Both the position numbers and the translations under genes were made by a program. 64,000 nucleotides of DNA from Lineolata rhizophorae (Eukaryota; Ascomycota; Dothideomycetes; Lineolatales; Lineolataceae): assembly GCA_010093515.1 (NCBI GenBank), contig MU001676.1, positions 538,896-602,895 on the forward strand, written 5' to 3'. This document shows positions 22,852 to 35,218 of this stretch, piece by piece (positions within the stretch are counted from its first letter, which is position 1; each line of letters begins with the position of its first letter). A model generated the notes under the pieces. The model worked only from the letters and a program-made list of their open reading frames with translations. It searched no databases and was not told the origin of the DNA.

Positions 22852-25068
22852 ATGATGGCACATGTTTTTGCTATACTTCTCTTTTGGCTTCCTTTTCTTA
22901 GCTTTGGTCGGCCTATAAACGACCTGTTGCTAGATGTGTTCGACTATATAGGTATTTTCTAACCTTGTTTTGGCTCCGCTCCTTACTGTTACTCATGTTG
23001 TTGCAGTTGTCGGTGGCGGGCCTGCGGGCCTCACCGTAGCCAACAGGCTCAGCGAAGACTCTAGCATGACTGTCTTGGTTCTCGAAATCGGCCCGGTTGA
23101 TGATGGCGAGGACTTCATCCTTATTCCCGCCATTAGAGGTGGTCCCGCTGCATACAAATATAGCGAGAATTTTTGGACCGTTCCTCAGACATTTCTCGAT
23201 GGCAAATCTCGCATGATTCCGGTCGGACGCGTGCTCGGTGGAGGAACCGTATTCAACGGCTTGCTCTGGAATCGCGGTGACGCTGGCGATTACGATGACT
23301 GGGCTGCGCTTGGGAATCCTGGATGGGGCTGGAACGAGATGCTGCCTTACTTCAAAAAGGTATATCGTCTCTATTTTCTTTCTGTCAAGACCACGAGCCT
23401 GCCTATTGAATTTAGCGAGGACTAATGTAATGCTTCATCGTAGAGCGAGACGTATACGCCGGTATCCTCGGATGCAATCGCGAATCGGTTCGACATCGAT
23501 TACAGCCCGGACGTTCATGGATTCGACGGACCCGTACACGTGGGACATCCCAAATACTTCTACAATGTTTCGGTCAACTTCTTCGACGGCCTCAATGCCC
23601 TAGGCGTACCGACAGCCTTTGATCCAAACGCCGGAACAATTGCTGGGGCGTCTTTCCTCCCAATCAACGTCCACCCAACGAACATGACACGGGTAGATGC
23701 CAAGCGTGCGTATTATGAGCCTTTTGCCAACCGGGACAATTTGTACGTTTCGACGGGGCAGCGTGTGACAAAACTGGTCTTCGAAGAGGCAACTGAAGGC
23801 GACATCGATGGGAGGCAAGACAAAAGGGATTCTGAGGGCTTTGTGGTGCCTCATCCGCATCTGCCGTTGGGCTTGATGAATCAAACTGCAGACGATTTTG
23901 GGCCCGGACTCAGGGTGTGCGGGGTGACGGTGAGTACAAATTCATGATGCAAATGCGAGAGTCCATCTATCTTATTGGACATGACTAGCTCTCTCAAAAT
24001 GAAACAGCTGCCCCGCAGACTGTCAAAGCCCGCCGAGAAGTAATCATGGCTGCGGGAGCTATTCATACACCTCAAATACTGCAGCTCTCTGGTATCGGAG
24101 ACCAGTCGCTACTTGAGTCTCTTGATATCCCGGTGGTCAATCCCCTTCCTGGAGTCGGACAGAACTTCCAGGACCACTTCATGGTTCGGATATCCTCCCC
24201 CTATGGAAACGAATCCTACACCTACCCGACCCAGCTCAACGATCCGGAAATCAACGACCGCGCCCGGCGACAGTACTTCGAATCGCGGACCGGCCCGTGG
24301 ACCGCCGGCCCTCCAGATGGCGTGGCCTTCCCCTCGCTTCTAGACGCAACCAACCGCTCCGACTCCATCGCCTCGGCGGCGCGCCAGCAACGCGCTGGCG
24401 ACCACCTCCCCGCCGGCGCCGACGGCTCCCTCACGGCGGGCTACCGCGCGCAAAAGGAGCTCCTGGCCGCCGCGCTTCAAGACCGCTCCCGCGCCGCGCA
24501 TGAGATCCTGAACGACAACGCGGGCGGCCTCTCGGTCGCCACGATGCGCCCCTTCGCCCGCGGCACCGTGGCCATCACGTCGACGGATCCCTTTGCGGCC
24601 CCGGCGATCGATCCGCGCTACGGCGCCAACCCGGTCGATCTGGCCGTGCTGGCCGAGGCGCTGCGGTTCAATCGGGCGTTGCTGGCCACGGACCCGATGC
24701 TGATGCTGCTGCCGGAGCAGGTGGCGCCGCCGGAGGAGCTGCTGGATGACGAGGAGGGCTTGCTGCGGTTTGTCAGGGAGAACGTTCAGACGGAGTTTCA
24801 TCCGAGCAGCACGTGCGCGATGATGCCGCGACATTTGGGCGGGGTTGTGGACGCGAGGTTGAGGGTGTACGGGATGAGGAATTTGAGGGTCGTGGACGCG
24901 TCGGTGTTTCCGATGATTCCGGCGGCGCATTTGCAGGCGGTGGTGTATGGGGTTGCGGAAAAGGTAAGGATACGCTGCTAGTAGGTGTTGCTATGTTTTG
25001 TGATGCCCTGCTGATCACGGTTTTTGTAGGCTGCGGATCTCATCAAGGAGGATGCTTCAAGGGAGTAA
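22852..25068 (+). CDS. Secreted GMC oxidoreductase (AA3-type)
   Basis: Five exons (22852-22951, 23007-23359, 23444-23929, 23989-24963, 25030-25068) encode about 650 residues. A signal peptide (hydrophobic residues 5-19, FGRP cleavage region) is followed by the FAD dinucleotide-binding GGGPAG at 36-41. Later come the PROSITE-like GMC segments GRVLGGGTVFNGLLWNRG and GAIHTPQILQLSGIG, and the catalytic pair His in FHPSSTCAM and His in AAHLQAVVYG. Such flavoenzymes oxidise alcohols or sugars and give H2O2 (aryl-alcohol oxidase or glucose dehydrogenase-like); the substrate is unknown. The acceptor of exon 4 is uncertain: 23989 adds ten codons (LSQNETAAPQ) compared with 24019, and both keep frame. 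The last exon supplies AADLIKEDASRE. Confidence 0.9.
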
Positions 25069-26115
25069 GGCGATGACGTGGTTGTCACTGTAGGATTTGC
25101 AGGTTTAACACGGTTTGATTCTGTAGAAGAGCTTTTTTTTCTTTCCGGTGTTTGCATTGCGTCCGCCTCTCGGTGCTAGTGTAGCTGGAGAGTTAAAGCG
25201 GCGATCGGGGCAATTTGGCATGATGCACCCGGCGATGATGAGGAAATTGGCGAATAGAGAGTAGTAGGTAGCATGGCAGCTAGTCCCCTGTAATTCTGGC
25301 GCTTTGCGAGGTTGCTTTTCGAAATTGCTAAAAAAAATCAAAATCCTATCTGCTTAAGAACTGAACTTGCGATCAGACAGGTATGAAATACAACTTGTGC
25401 CCAACGGACCACGCTGGTGGGAGGGCAGGCAGCCACTAGCAGCCTGCGTGCTCTGCTTCGGACCGGCTGGCGCCAAGGCTGCCCTCACGATGTACCTCTC
25501 AGCCAAAGTGCCTAGGAACTCACCAACTTTAGCTGCCAATATAGGGGCAAAAACAAAGGAATCTGAGGTCAAAAGTTGCAAAACAACCTGAGCACCCGGA
25601 CGGACCTAAGTGCCGAGTAAGAAATACCACCACGCTCACGAGGGAGCACTTCCAAGGTGACATGTTTCCCGAGTACTTGGATGGATTTTCTTATTGACAG
25701 GTACGTGATCCTGTCACAAGGCACAGACCGGTTTCCCGCACATGTCACTCGATGCGCCTTGCTCCCTGGTAGCTCCAGGGTCAGAAAACATGGAAAGTAA
25801 ATGATTTATATACCCCAAAAATCCGAGAAATTGTTCCCACTGCAAAAGTGGGCGGCGCCAATGCGCGTTTGCGGTCTGAGGGTGTTCCCTTCTCCCCGCC
25901 CAGCACCCTAACGGCCATGCCGCCTTTTATAACCCGCCGTCGCCCCTGCAGCCCTAGGGATGCGCCACCCTCGGTGGAGACCCTTGTCGGCGCCAAAATA
26001 GGGCCCATGTCGTCAATGCGCGTCTCTAACCCTTCAACATCGTCATGCTGCGATAAATTGGTTTTCCCTTTCCTTCTTTGATTCTTTTTTGTCCCAAATT
26101 CTCTTTTTCTCTTTC
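25069..26115. other. Intergenic GMC to radical SAM gene
   Basis: About 1 kb with no supported gene. It has A/T runs near 25133-25140 and 25329-25336 and a tttatatac element at 25805. Upstream of the radical SAM start it becomes pyrimidine-rich (26060-26115), typical of fungal leaders. Confidence 0.4.
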
Positions 26116-27421
26116 ATGTTGGACATGATTGCGACGAAGGCTTTTGCATCTATTCGGCCAGCTCTCCGGCCAGCGTCCAAGCTATTGCGACCGTCTTCCG
26201 CGCGGCCGCCGGCGACCTCGAGTTCGCGGCGAACGTTGTACCTCGCGCCACCGTTCCTGCTAGACGACTACATTCCGCGCTACCATCTCATATCGTCCGT
26301 GGATGCGTCCAAGAAGAGGTCCTTAGCATATGCACATTTGAGAAATTGCAATCTTTGCCCCAGGCTCTGCGGCGTCAATCGGTACGAAACGACAGGCGTT
26401 TGCCTCATTGGCGCGGAGACGGTAAAGGTCAACACCATCGCGCCTCACTTTGGAGAAGGCTTGTCCCGTCCCATTCCGCAGCTTTCACTCCTCATGCTAA
26501 TGTGGATGACGCGTGTAGAACCGCCTCTACAGGGCCACAATGGATCAGGTCAGTCGCGCTCGTTCGATCGGTTCCGGGAAGTCTTATCTGGACCAACGCA
26601 TCCTAACGTACGCAGGCTCCGTCTTTTTCAGCGGGTGCAACATGCGCTGCGTCTTCTGCCAAAACCACGACATCGCGCACCAGCGCAACGGGTTCGACCT
26701 AACGCCCGAGGAGCTGGCGGAGTGGTACCTCAAGCTGCAAGAAGTCGGCCACGTGCACAACATCAACCTGGTGACGCCCGAGCACGTCGTGCCGCAGGTC
26801 GCGCTCAGCATCCTGCACGCGCGGGAGCTGGGCCTGCGCCTGCCCATCGTGTACAACACGTCGAGCTTCGACTCGCTCGACTCGCTGCGCCTCCTCGACG
26901 GCCTCGTCGACATCTACTTGCCTGACTTCAAGGTCTGGAGCCGCGCGACCGGCAAGAGGCTGTTGAAGGCCGACAACTACACTGAAACGGCCATGGAGAG
27001 CATCAAGGAGATGCATCGCCAAGTGGGCGACTTGTGCTTCACCGCCGATGGCATCGCCAAGAAGGGCCTGCTCGTCAGACACCTCGTCATGCCGGGCAAG
27101 GAGGATGAGGGTAGAGAGATCGTGCGCTGGCTAGCGGAGAATCTGTCCAAGGACACGTACGTCCATATTATGGAACAGTACTTCCCGCGCGCACATGTCG
27201 GGAAGCCGAGGCGGGCCACAGCGGCAGGGTCGGCGACAGAACAGGGTCTCGACCAGGTCGAACCGGGCGGCAAGCTGCCCGCGAAAACGGAGAAGGTGCG
27301 CTACGACGATATCAATAGGCCTGTGAATGAGTTGGAGATGTCTACCGTAAGGCAAGCGGCGGAGGAAGCTGGTTTATGGCGGTTTGCGGAGGCGGCGAAA
27401 CACGGAGGGTTCAACATTTGA
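26116..27421 (+). CDS. Radical SAM protein, PflA-like
   Basis: Three exons (26116-26458, 26519-26548, 26616-27421) encode 392 residues. The radical SAM cluster motif CX3CX2C is at C132, C136 and C139 (GCNMRCVFCQNHD). An extra Cys set upstream (C78, C81, C85, C96) resembles the N-terminal cysteines of bacterial PflA-like radical SAM proteins (annotated 'putative pyruvate formate-lyase activating enzyme'). The Arg/Ser-rich first 40 residues could be a mitochondrial presequence, which is inference. The actual reaction is unknown, and no pyruvate formate-lyase is nearby. The first intron appears to use a GC donor (GAAG|gcttgt) and the middle exon has only 30 nt; both are needed to join APHFGE with EPPLQGHNGSG. 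An alternative start is Met4. Confidence 0.88.
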
Positions 27422-28285
27422 TATCCACGCAACCTACATTCCGCTAGAAAAATATGGAATGTGTGCCACAATTCCGCATTTCAACGGCGGCGCCTTGGCG
27501 GACGGTACTTTCCGGACTAACACGACGGCTGCCTTGACTTTCCACCTTGTCTCAGCCTCTGTCTTGCGGACAATCGAAGCTTAATTCACTTCTCTCCGCT
27601 GTTCAGGACGGAAGACGACCTAAAACGCCCTAGCTTCTTCCATTGGACCCTGTGTCAATAGGATCTTCTTTGAGACAACCACTGCTTGCGGTTAAATACC
27701 TTTATTCATGGGCCGAATACCGGGTGAGAAGTGTTTCTCAATTCCACGTCTGCACTGGCATTTCGTAATAGATGTAAGGCCATGAGGTTTTCGGGTAGTG
27801 GTTTATGCGAAAGGCTCTATAGTGGCATATTTCAAAGTCTTGCTCTTATATTCTAGACATTTAAGAGATGCCTGCACTTCTCTTCCTGTTACCGCTCCAG
27901 TGGATCTTCGCCAATCTTTCTTCCTTTCGGAGATCGAGCCGAGACCCGTGGCTATGGTTCACGCGAGTGTGGCGTCGAGGTCTCAAAGAAAGTGGTCTGT
28001 CTCTTATTCTTTAGGAGAACAAGGGCTAGAATCGCCATACAAATTCGACACTTTTCGTGGCCTTGTGCTCGACTGAGAAGGGGTTATGGTTTCTTCGAAA
28101 CTTCGTATGGACATAACCTACCTACCTACCTACCGAAACGACCTCATCCTCGAACTGTGCATAACACACGTACATATCGAATCTCAACCGAAGAAAGCCA
28201 TTCCTACCAACTGAACTGCACGAACGATATCACGCGAGACGACTTTACCTATCTAGCTGACCGATACCTCGAAACAGCTCTAGCA
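27422..28285. other. Intergenic upstream of low-complexity gene
   Basis: Around 860 bp. The frame of the next gene stays open from 27992 but has no ATG before 28286, so an unseen upstream exon is possible. A short ctac repeat (cctacctacctacc) lies at 28121-28133. Confidence 0.35.
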
Positions 28286-29544
28286 ATGATTGTCCAATAC
28301 CACTCCAGCCCTCATAGCCACCTCCCGCTCCACCAATCCATCACGCTTAAGACGCTCCAGCAGGACCAGGTCTACCTCAGCGTGGCTCTATCGCGGGCAC
28401 ACGTGCTACACCGCAGCCTCCTACTCAAGCTCGACGACGTGGAGCGCAAGCTCGGGGCCAATGCCAACAACAACCACAACAATAAGAGTGGTAGCCGCAA
28501 TGAGAACGGCGCGGCTGGAACCACTCCCAAAGGTAGCAAGGACAGCGTTAATGAAATACCGCTAGGCCTCACGCGGGCGAAGAAGAAAAGTCTCCAGCAG
28601 ACGCGGTGGCGCACGCGCAAGACGCTCGAGAGCTGTGCTAGGGAAGAGCAAATCCTGCTGTCCAACTTGAGTGCATGTGAGGAGCAGATTGAGGTGGTAC
28701 AGCAGCAGCAGCAGCAGCAGCATCACTACCACCACCAGCAACAGCAACTCCAACCCCAGTCCCGCCTTCCTCCGCCGTCACCGTTCTTCCTCCCTTCCCC
28801 TCGCCCTCAGCTCTTCATACAAACCCAATTACCCCCTGCACCGGCACTCGTGCCCGTCCCCACGCCAACGAGCACAACATCCACCGGCGCATCCGCCGCC
28901 GCCGCCAAAACCGCCAATTGGAAAGCGCTCTCCGCGCTCTCGCCCTCTTGGCTCGGCGACTGCCGCTGCCACAACTGCGGCGAGAGCTTATGGTGGTTGC
29001 CGTCTCCACCACCAGCGCCAGCAGCACCACAGCAGGAGCTGCAGGCTGAGGACCAGCAGGACCAGCACCAGCAGGGCGCCGGGTGCGGATGTGGGGTGCG
29101 GGGTGCTGGCGGCGGCACCACCACAGCCATCGCGTCGACCGCGGATGGCGCGCGTCGCTCGCAATTATTCCAGCCGGGGCCAGGGCCGGGGCCGGGGCCG
29201 GGCGCGGGGGCGGGCGCGGGGACAGGCGCCGGCACCGAGGGGGCGGGGCGACCGCAGCGGCAGCGCGCGGCCGCGGCCGGGGTCGGAAGCGTGCAGGTGC
29301 GGGCGCAAACGGGGCAAACACCGGCGGCAGCTGGGGCGGATTCGATTTGGCGGCGGGTCAGCGACGACGACGATGGCGGGGAAGGCGGCAGCGGGATACT
29401 GGATGCGGACTGTATGGGCAAGGCGGGCGCGGGAGGCGCGGCTGCGAGTTGGGGCGGGAGCGGGCACGGGGACGCGGGCGGGGACGCGTGTGCTAACGGC
29501 AGCGGCAAGGGCAGCGGCGCGGTATTATATTCGGAGCGGGAGAA

Positions 29545-29578
<34 letters not shown>

Positions 29579-30466
29579 TGGTATTTGGTTGGCAATGTTG
29601 CACAGCAGCGGCATGCTGGTGGGACGGGAACGGTAGGGCCAGCCGGGGCAGCGTTGCCAATGGCGGGAGCAGCAGCAGGGGCTGCATCATACCACCACCA
29701 CCACCACCACCACCACCAAGCCTCCCAGACCGGGCCGATGCAGCTCGTGCATGCGCTCCCGACGGCGGGCTTGGCTCCCGGCAACTGCGGAACAGCGAAC
29801 GCTGCGGCCGGCTGGGCGCCTCATCATCGGCGTCATCAACAGCCGTACTACGAGCCCTACTACCCCTACTATTACCTCTACCGGCAGCACCAGCAGCACC
29901 AGCATCAGCGCGACACCGCCCACGTCGGCCTCGCGTCCGAGACGGCGGGCATTGGCGTCACTACCGGTGCTAGCACCGGTGCTGCGGACAGGGAGCTTGG
30001 ACGTGGGCCCAGCGTCTCAACGGCAGCGTTGGCCGCCAATGCTATAGTACCGCCGCCGCCGTCGCCGCCGCCGCCGCCCCGCGAGCGCCGACGGCGGAGC
30101 AGCTTCCATGGCGGGAGCACAGGAGACGGCGCCGGTCCCGGGCAAGCGCGGAGCAGGTCGGAGCCTAGGACGCCGGCGGCGGCGGGGGAGGGGAGTGGTG
30201 ACGGGGATGGGCGGGAAAAGGTGCGGGAGTGGGACGACTTGGCGAGCCATTGGGAGCGCTGGATAGGGCTGAGGGGCCGCGTCGGGTGGCAGAGGGGCGA
30301 GCACGGGGCGGGGAAGAGAGGGTCGTTGACGAGGGTGAAGGAGGACGAGGAGGAACGTGTGAGAGTGGAGAAGGAGGACGAGGACGAGGACGAGGAAGAG
30401 GAAGAGGAGGAAGAGGTGGATCCGCTGACCCGGCCGAGGCGAGGCCCGGAAGGCGCGTCTCAATAG
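28286..30466 (+). CDS. Low-complexity Q/H/G/A-rich hypothetical protein
   Basis: The first ATG in the frame gives 726 residues. The N-terminal 140 residues are ordinary and look helical: IVQYHSSPHSHLPL, then a long amphipathic stretch with DDVERKL and TRKTLESCAREEQILL, probably a coiled coil. After that come poly-Gln (CAG repeats at 28700-28720 and from 29549), poly-His (CAC run at 29693-29717), a Pro-Gly ladder (PGPGPGPGPGAGAGAG), YY/PYY blocks and a terminal Glu/Asp tract (about 30370-30417). No domain is recognised. The opposite strand has an equally long open frame, expected from the G+C-rich triplet repeats. An N-terminal exon could be missing. It is plausible as a regulatory or adaptor protein, but that is a guess. 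Confidence 0.55.
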
Positions 30467-31904
30467 GGCCTAAAGCTCGGCGGCCGCGACTTCTCGCTTT
30501 AGGTATGTGGGGATGTAGGATTGCGTGCTGAGGTCTCAGGGACGGAGAAATATAGAGGGAAAGACTTTTTTTTTTTTTGGACTATTAGAGGACGTGTACG
30601 CGAAAGTATATGCTAAAGGTCGGCGGATAAGTATGTCTTTATGTACGGGAACTACCAGTCAGGAGGCGCAAAGGCAGGCGCAAGGATTCGAATTGGGTAG
30701 GACCCTCGGTAAGGAGGGGGGAGGGGGGGAGGAGGGGCTTGGATGAGGGCCGTTGATCGGTGATGGAGGGCTGAGACGTGGGGTTGTTTTTTTTTTCGGC
30801 GGGGCCAGCAGGGTGGAGCGATTGGCGCCGTTCGGAGCAGTTCCTGAACTCGCAGTGCTAGTGGCTTTCTTGGGAGGGATCATATACGCTGTACAGTGCG
30901 TAGTATACTGCGTACACACAGGACTTTGCAACCTGCTGGAGAATTGGGACCAACTGTTTCGCTTTTGTTCGTCTGCAGCTGCAAAAATTTGGATGTTTGT
31001 GAGGAGGGGTCGATCGGTAACAGGGTCCGGGGTCTGGGGAATGGAAGGGAGATCGACACATGTGGTTCATGTACCTGCTATAGATTTTGCTCAGACTCTA
31101 AACCCAGATCGCTAATTGCGGTGCAGTGCGCTACGATTGAATGTGCTAGGTAATAGTGACGGCGCACTACGTAGGGCAAGGCCCAGCCCCGGGGACGCCG
31201 GTACGTACCGGCTAATTTGCTCGGCTGGGTCGCAGTGACGCCATGGCGCCGCCTTCGTCCCAGCAAAAGTGTGGAGAAGGCGGCCAAGGGCGGGCGTTCT
31301 AGCGAGGCGCCAAGCCGCGCCGCGTGCCGGACAGAGGGGCACGCCCTGGCTGGTCGCCCTGTCACTGGGCCGTAGCAACGGCCACCGTCAGACGCACGCA
31401 TGGCAGTACACAGGCACACACACAGGCACACACACGCGGTGCCCAGACTCCAGAGGACCAACTCCCGGGCCACACTTTTCAATCTTTTCACCTGTCCCAC
31501 GCCGGGCCCGCGAGCCAGCATATACGCACACCTTGGCTGCTTCTCTCGCGCCTTCCTGCGCCCCATCTGCTTTTCGCTTTCCTCCTTCGCCCCTTCCCAA
31601 TCCGCCCCGGCCCGCCCTCCCTTCTGCCTAGCAGGTGGCCGACACTCGGCTCCATGGCGAAGACTGACCTCCACCCTCCTCCGTTGCACCTGCTCTCCCC
31701 GTCCACCACCATACCGTCGACCTTCTTCCGCCTCTGACTCGCTCCTGCCAACCTCGCCCCCGCCGCCCGCTTGCCTCAACACCGCCGTTCGCGCGCCGAA
31801 TTCAACTCCGGCACCCACGGCAAGTCAAAACGGGACGAGGCTACCGCCACCACCACCATCACCATCACCACCTTCTTCTTGCAAGAAGAAAAGGTTGAGA
31901 CAAG
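30467..31904. other. Intergenic, promoter region of CHO2
   Basis: 1.4 kb with no supported gene. It contains a T run (30567-30578), a G-rich tract (about 30714-30738), a (CA)-rich microsatellite (about 31405-31437) and a C/T-rich leader from 31500 to 31890. The CATGTG hexamer at 31059-31064 matches the core of the yeast inositol/choline element, but it is single and lies over 800 bp upstream. Confidence 0.4.
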
Positions 31905-34900
31905 ATGAGCTCCGCCCACGACCAGGACGCCGCCGTCGACGCGCCCGGCCTACGCGAGCGCCTGCCGCAGCACCCGGACAGGCCGCTCAAGGCCGAGTCG
32001 ACCGACGAGGCGAAGCGCGCCGTCGAGGACCTCAATCGCGCCCAGGGCCGTGACGACGTGCCCGAGAAGGAGAGGAAGACGTTTGGGAGGACGCCGGACG
32101 GGACTGGTGAGTCTTGTTCCGCTGAGGTTGCAGTCGTGGCGAGGTCGGACAGCCCAACCACACGGGCCCGAGTTTGTTTGCTATACAAACCAGATGCTGC
32201 TGCCAACTGCTGCTGTGGCTCCCTATTCGGAGCCCGCCACCCGTTCTCGCATACCTGTTGCTTCCACAGCATGATTGGCCCATTAGTACTGACAATCATG
32301 ATTTACTAGTCTTCACCGTCCCGCAGACCCACGACATGGTCTCGCAGTTGCTCTCGCCGAGCCAGCCCAAGAACTACTCCGACCTCTTCGTTCTCGCGGT
32401 CCTCGCGTTTCACATCCTGACCTTGTGGGCCCTCCCGCCGAGCTTCCGTCAGCCCGTCTTTGCCATCGTCTTCCTGTTCTGGCGGGCTTGCTACAATGCG
32501 GGAATTGGCTGGCTGCTCCACGCACAGTCGCAGGGCCGCCTGCTCGTGTCGTGGGCCAAGCGGTCCAAGATTTTCGAGAACCCTGCCAAAGGCAACAATA
32601 AGCATCCCAAGCTGTACGCGCTGCTCAAGCGCGAGATGGAGACCAAGATACCCAAGGACTACAAATTTGAAGATGCGCCAATCGAATACAATACTTGGCT
32701 TCTCTTCAGGCGTATTGTAGATCTGATTCTCATGTGCGATTTCGTCTCGTACTTCATGTTTGCCTTCGCGTGCTTCAACACCCCTGCCGGAGAAGGGATC
32801 GCCATGACAGTCGCCCGCTGGGCCGCCGGCATCGCCCTATTTCTATTCAACCTTTGGGTCAAGCTAGACGCCCATCGCGTCGTCAAAGACTTCGCCTGGT
32901 ACTGGGGTGACTTCTTCTACCTCATCGACCAGGAGCTCACCTTTGACGGCGTCTTCGAGATGGCGCCGCACCCAATGTACTCGGTGGGGTACGCAGGCTA
33001 CTACGGTATCTCGCTCATGGCGGCCAGCTACAAGGTCCTCTTCATCTCCATCGTTGCCCACGCAGCGCAGTTTGCCTTCTTGACCATCGTCGAGAACCCG
33101 CACATTGAGAAGACGTACAATCCCCCCGCGCTTCCACGCAAGCGGGCCAGCATCTCCGGGGATGCTGTCAATGGCAACCAGGAAAGCGACCGCCCCGGCT
33201 CCAGGAACTCAGATGCGCCCTATGCAGCCGACTATCCATCGCTCGGCTCCGCCACTCAACCTTCACCAGTGCACCATCTCCTTGGTTTGCAGAACATTGA
33301 CTTGCACCGTGTCACGGACGTGTCCGTTTTCCTGCTGCAGTTGTACACCTTCATGCTGGCGACTTTGACGCCATCGTCGACCTTTTACCAAACCATTTTT
33401 GTTGCCAACGCCGCCATCTGGCGCCTCTGGTACTCGCTCGGCGTCGGCTATATCCTCGATCGCCAATCGAACAAGAAGAACTGGACGCGCCACTTCATCA
33501 AGTACGGCGAAGATACGGAGGAGGCATGGCGCCAGTGGAAAGGGTTGTATCACCTGAGCATGACTATGTGCTACGCAAGCTTCATCGCGGCGGCGTACAA
33601 GATGTACTCGCTACCACCGGACTGGGAATACGGTATGGCGCTGCTGCGGCACGTTCTAGGTGTGGCGCTCATCTCGCTGCAAATCTGGACTGCTGTGAGC
33701 ATCTACGAGTCTTTGGGCGAGTTTGGATGGTTCTACGGCGACTTCTTCTTCGACCACGCACCCAAGCTAACGTACAACGGCATCTACCGCTTTCTCAACA
33801 ACCCCGAGCGCGTGCTTGGTCTGGCTGGCGTGTGGGGCTTCGCCCTCATCACGTGGTCCAAAGCTATCTTCTTCGTCGCCCTCCTCGCGCACCTCCTCAC
33901 CCTCGCCTTCATCCAGTTCGTCGAGCGGCCTCACATGCAGAAGCTCTATGGCGAGGCTCTCCGCGGTGACTCCGGCATCTCCAAGACCATCAAGCGCTCC
34001 CTCCCTGGGCCGATCCGGCAATGGCACGGCAACGTGGACCGCGTCGTGAACGAGACTGTCGACTCGATCGAGGAGTTCATCGAGACGACGCGGCCCAAGC
34101 TCGCGGCGGGCGTCCAGACCATCGTGCGCGACTCGACGGCCCTCTTTAAGCACTACCCGGCGCGCTTCGGCATCACGCGGCTGGCGCGCGACCTGGGTGG
34201 GCTGGACCCCAAGGACTACAGCCTATCGATCGAGGGCACGACGTCGGCGGGCGAGGGCGCGGCGATGCGCGACAAGAGCTCGGGGCGCGAGGGCGAGAAC
34301 GCGAGACGGCCGCCGCAGCGCACGTCCGAGTTCCGGACCCTAATCTTCGAGTACGGCGCACCGATCAAGGTGCGCTGGACGGCGCCGGCCAACCATGCGG
34401 CCCGCGACTGGATCGGGCTCTACATGGTCAGCGACAACGCCAGCCGCGAGGCGACGCGGGTCAGCTCGCAGGGCCGCTGGATCGCGACGACGCGGGGCGC
34501 GTACGACAACGCGCGTGCGGACCAGGGCATCCTGGTGAGCAGCCACCGCGTGGCCGGCACCGACCGCGCCGCCGGCGAGATGGAGTTCGCCGGCGACAAG
34601 CTCTGGTGGACGACGGGCGTCTTCGAGTTCCGCTACCACCACGACGGCATGCATAACGTCATGGCCATCTCGCTGCCGTTCGAGGTGCGCATCGGCCGGT
34701 TCGACGAGGACGACGCCGAGCCCGACGCCAACGGCCAGGTGCGCGGCGCCGTCGAGCAGGCGCTGCTGCCCGTCGTGCGGAATTGCTTCGATCGCGATCC
34801 GGAGATAGCGCCGAGGACGGTCGAAGAGCCGTTTGGGAGGCTGGAGGAGAGGGATGGGAAGTTTGCCAAGAGGGTCGTTTTTGCTGTCCATCAGATGTGG

Positions 34901-35218
34901 GTGAAACCTGTTATCGCCTTTCCTTTTTTTTTTTCTTTCCACTTTTTCTTTTGTTCGTCGCAGCTTTTCTCCTGTTCTTTGAGCTGACGTGGTTGGTTAG
35001 GTTCGGCATCGAATTCGCGCCCGAGGTGGTGCAGGCGGACGGAAACGTCAAGAACCTAGCCTGGCGCATCTGCAACGCCAAGAAGGTCCTGGTGAGTGAT
35101 TCGGAGTAACCTTTTCCTTGTATATTCCTTTTTTTGAACGTCTTCTTTTCGGGAACAATATTTTACGTCTCGAAAGGCCCCTGGTCGCAACGCGTCCACG
35201 ATGAAGAAAGCGAAGTAG
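31905..35218 (+). CDS. CHO2: Phosphatidylethanolamine N-methyltransferase CHO2
   Basis: Four exons (31905-32106, 32310-34896, 35001-35091, 35177-35218) encode 973 residues. Cho2 makes the first methylation of phosphatidylethanolamine toward phosphatidylcholine in the ER. A soluble, charged N-terminus precedes two tandem membrane methyltransferase units, each ending in the family signature ([10 protein letters not shown] near residue 330; [13 protein letters not shown] near 605). At least eight hydrophobic segments lie between about 75 and 600. A C-terminal domain of about 330 residues follows ([26 protein letters not shown]). The last exon of 42 nt adds [13 protein letters not shown], ending in a KKXX dilysine that fits ER retention. 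If the last intron is retained the chain ends differently (VLVSDSE). The first intron (203 nt) is long for this locus. Confidence 0.95.

Noticed and set aside
28807-29784. 325-codon minus-strand ORF with poly-Cys and poly-Trp
   Set aside because: Reverse reading of CAG/CAC triplet tracts; improbable composition.
31059-31064. CATGTG inositol/choline-type element upstream of CHO2
   Set aside because: Single six-base match more than 800 bp upstream; expected by chance.
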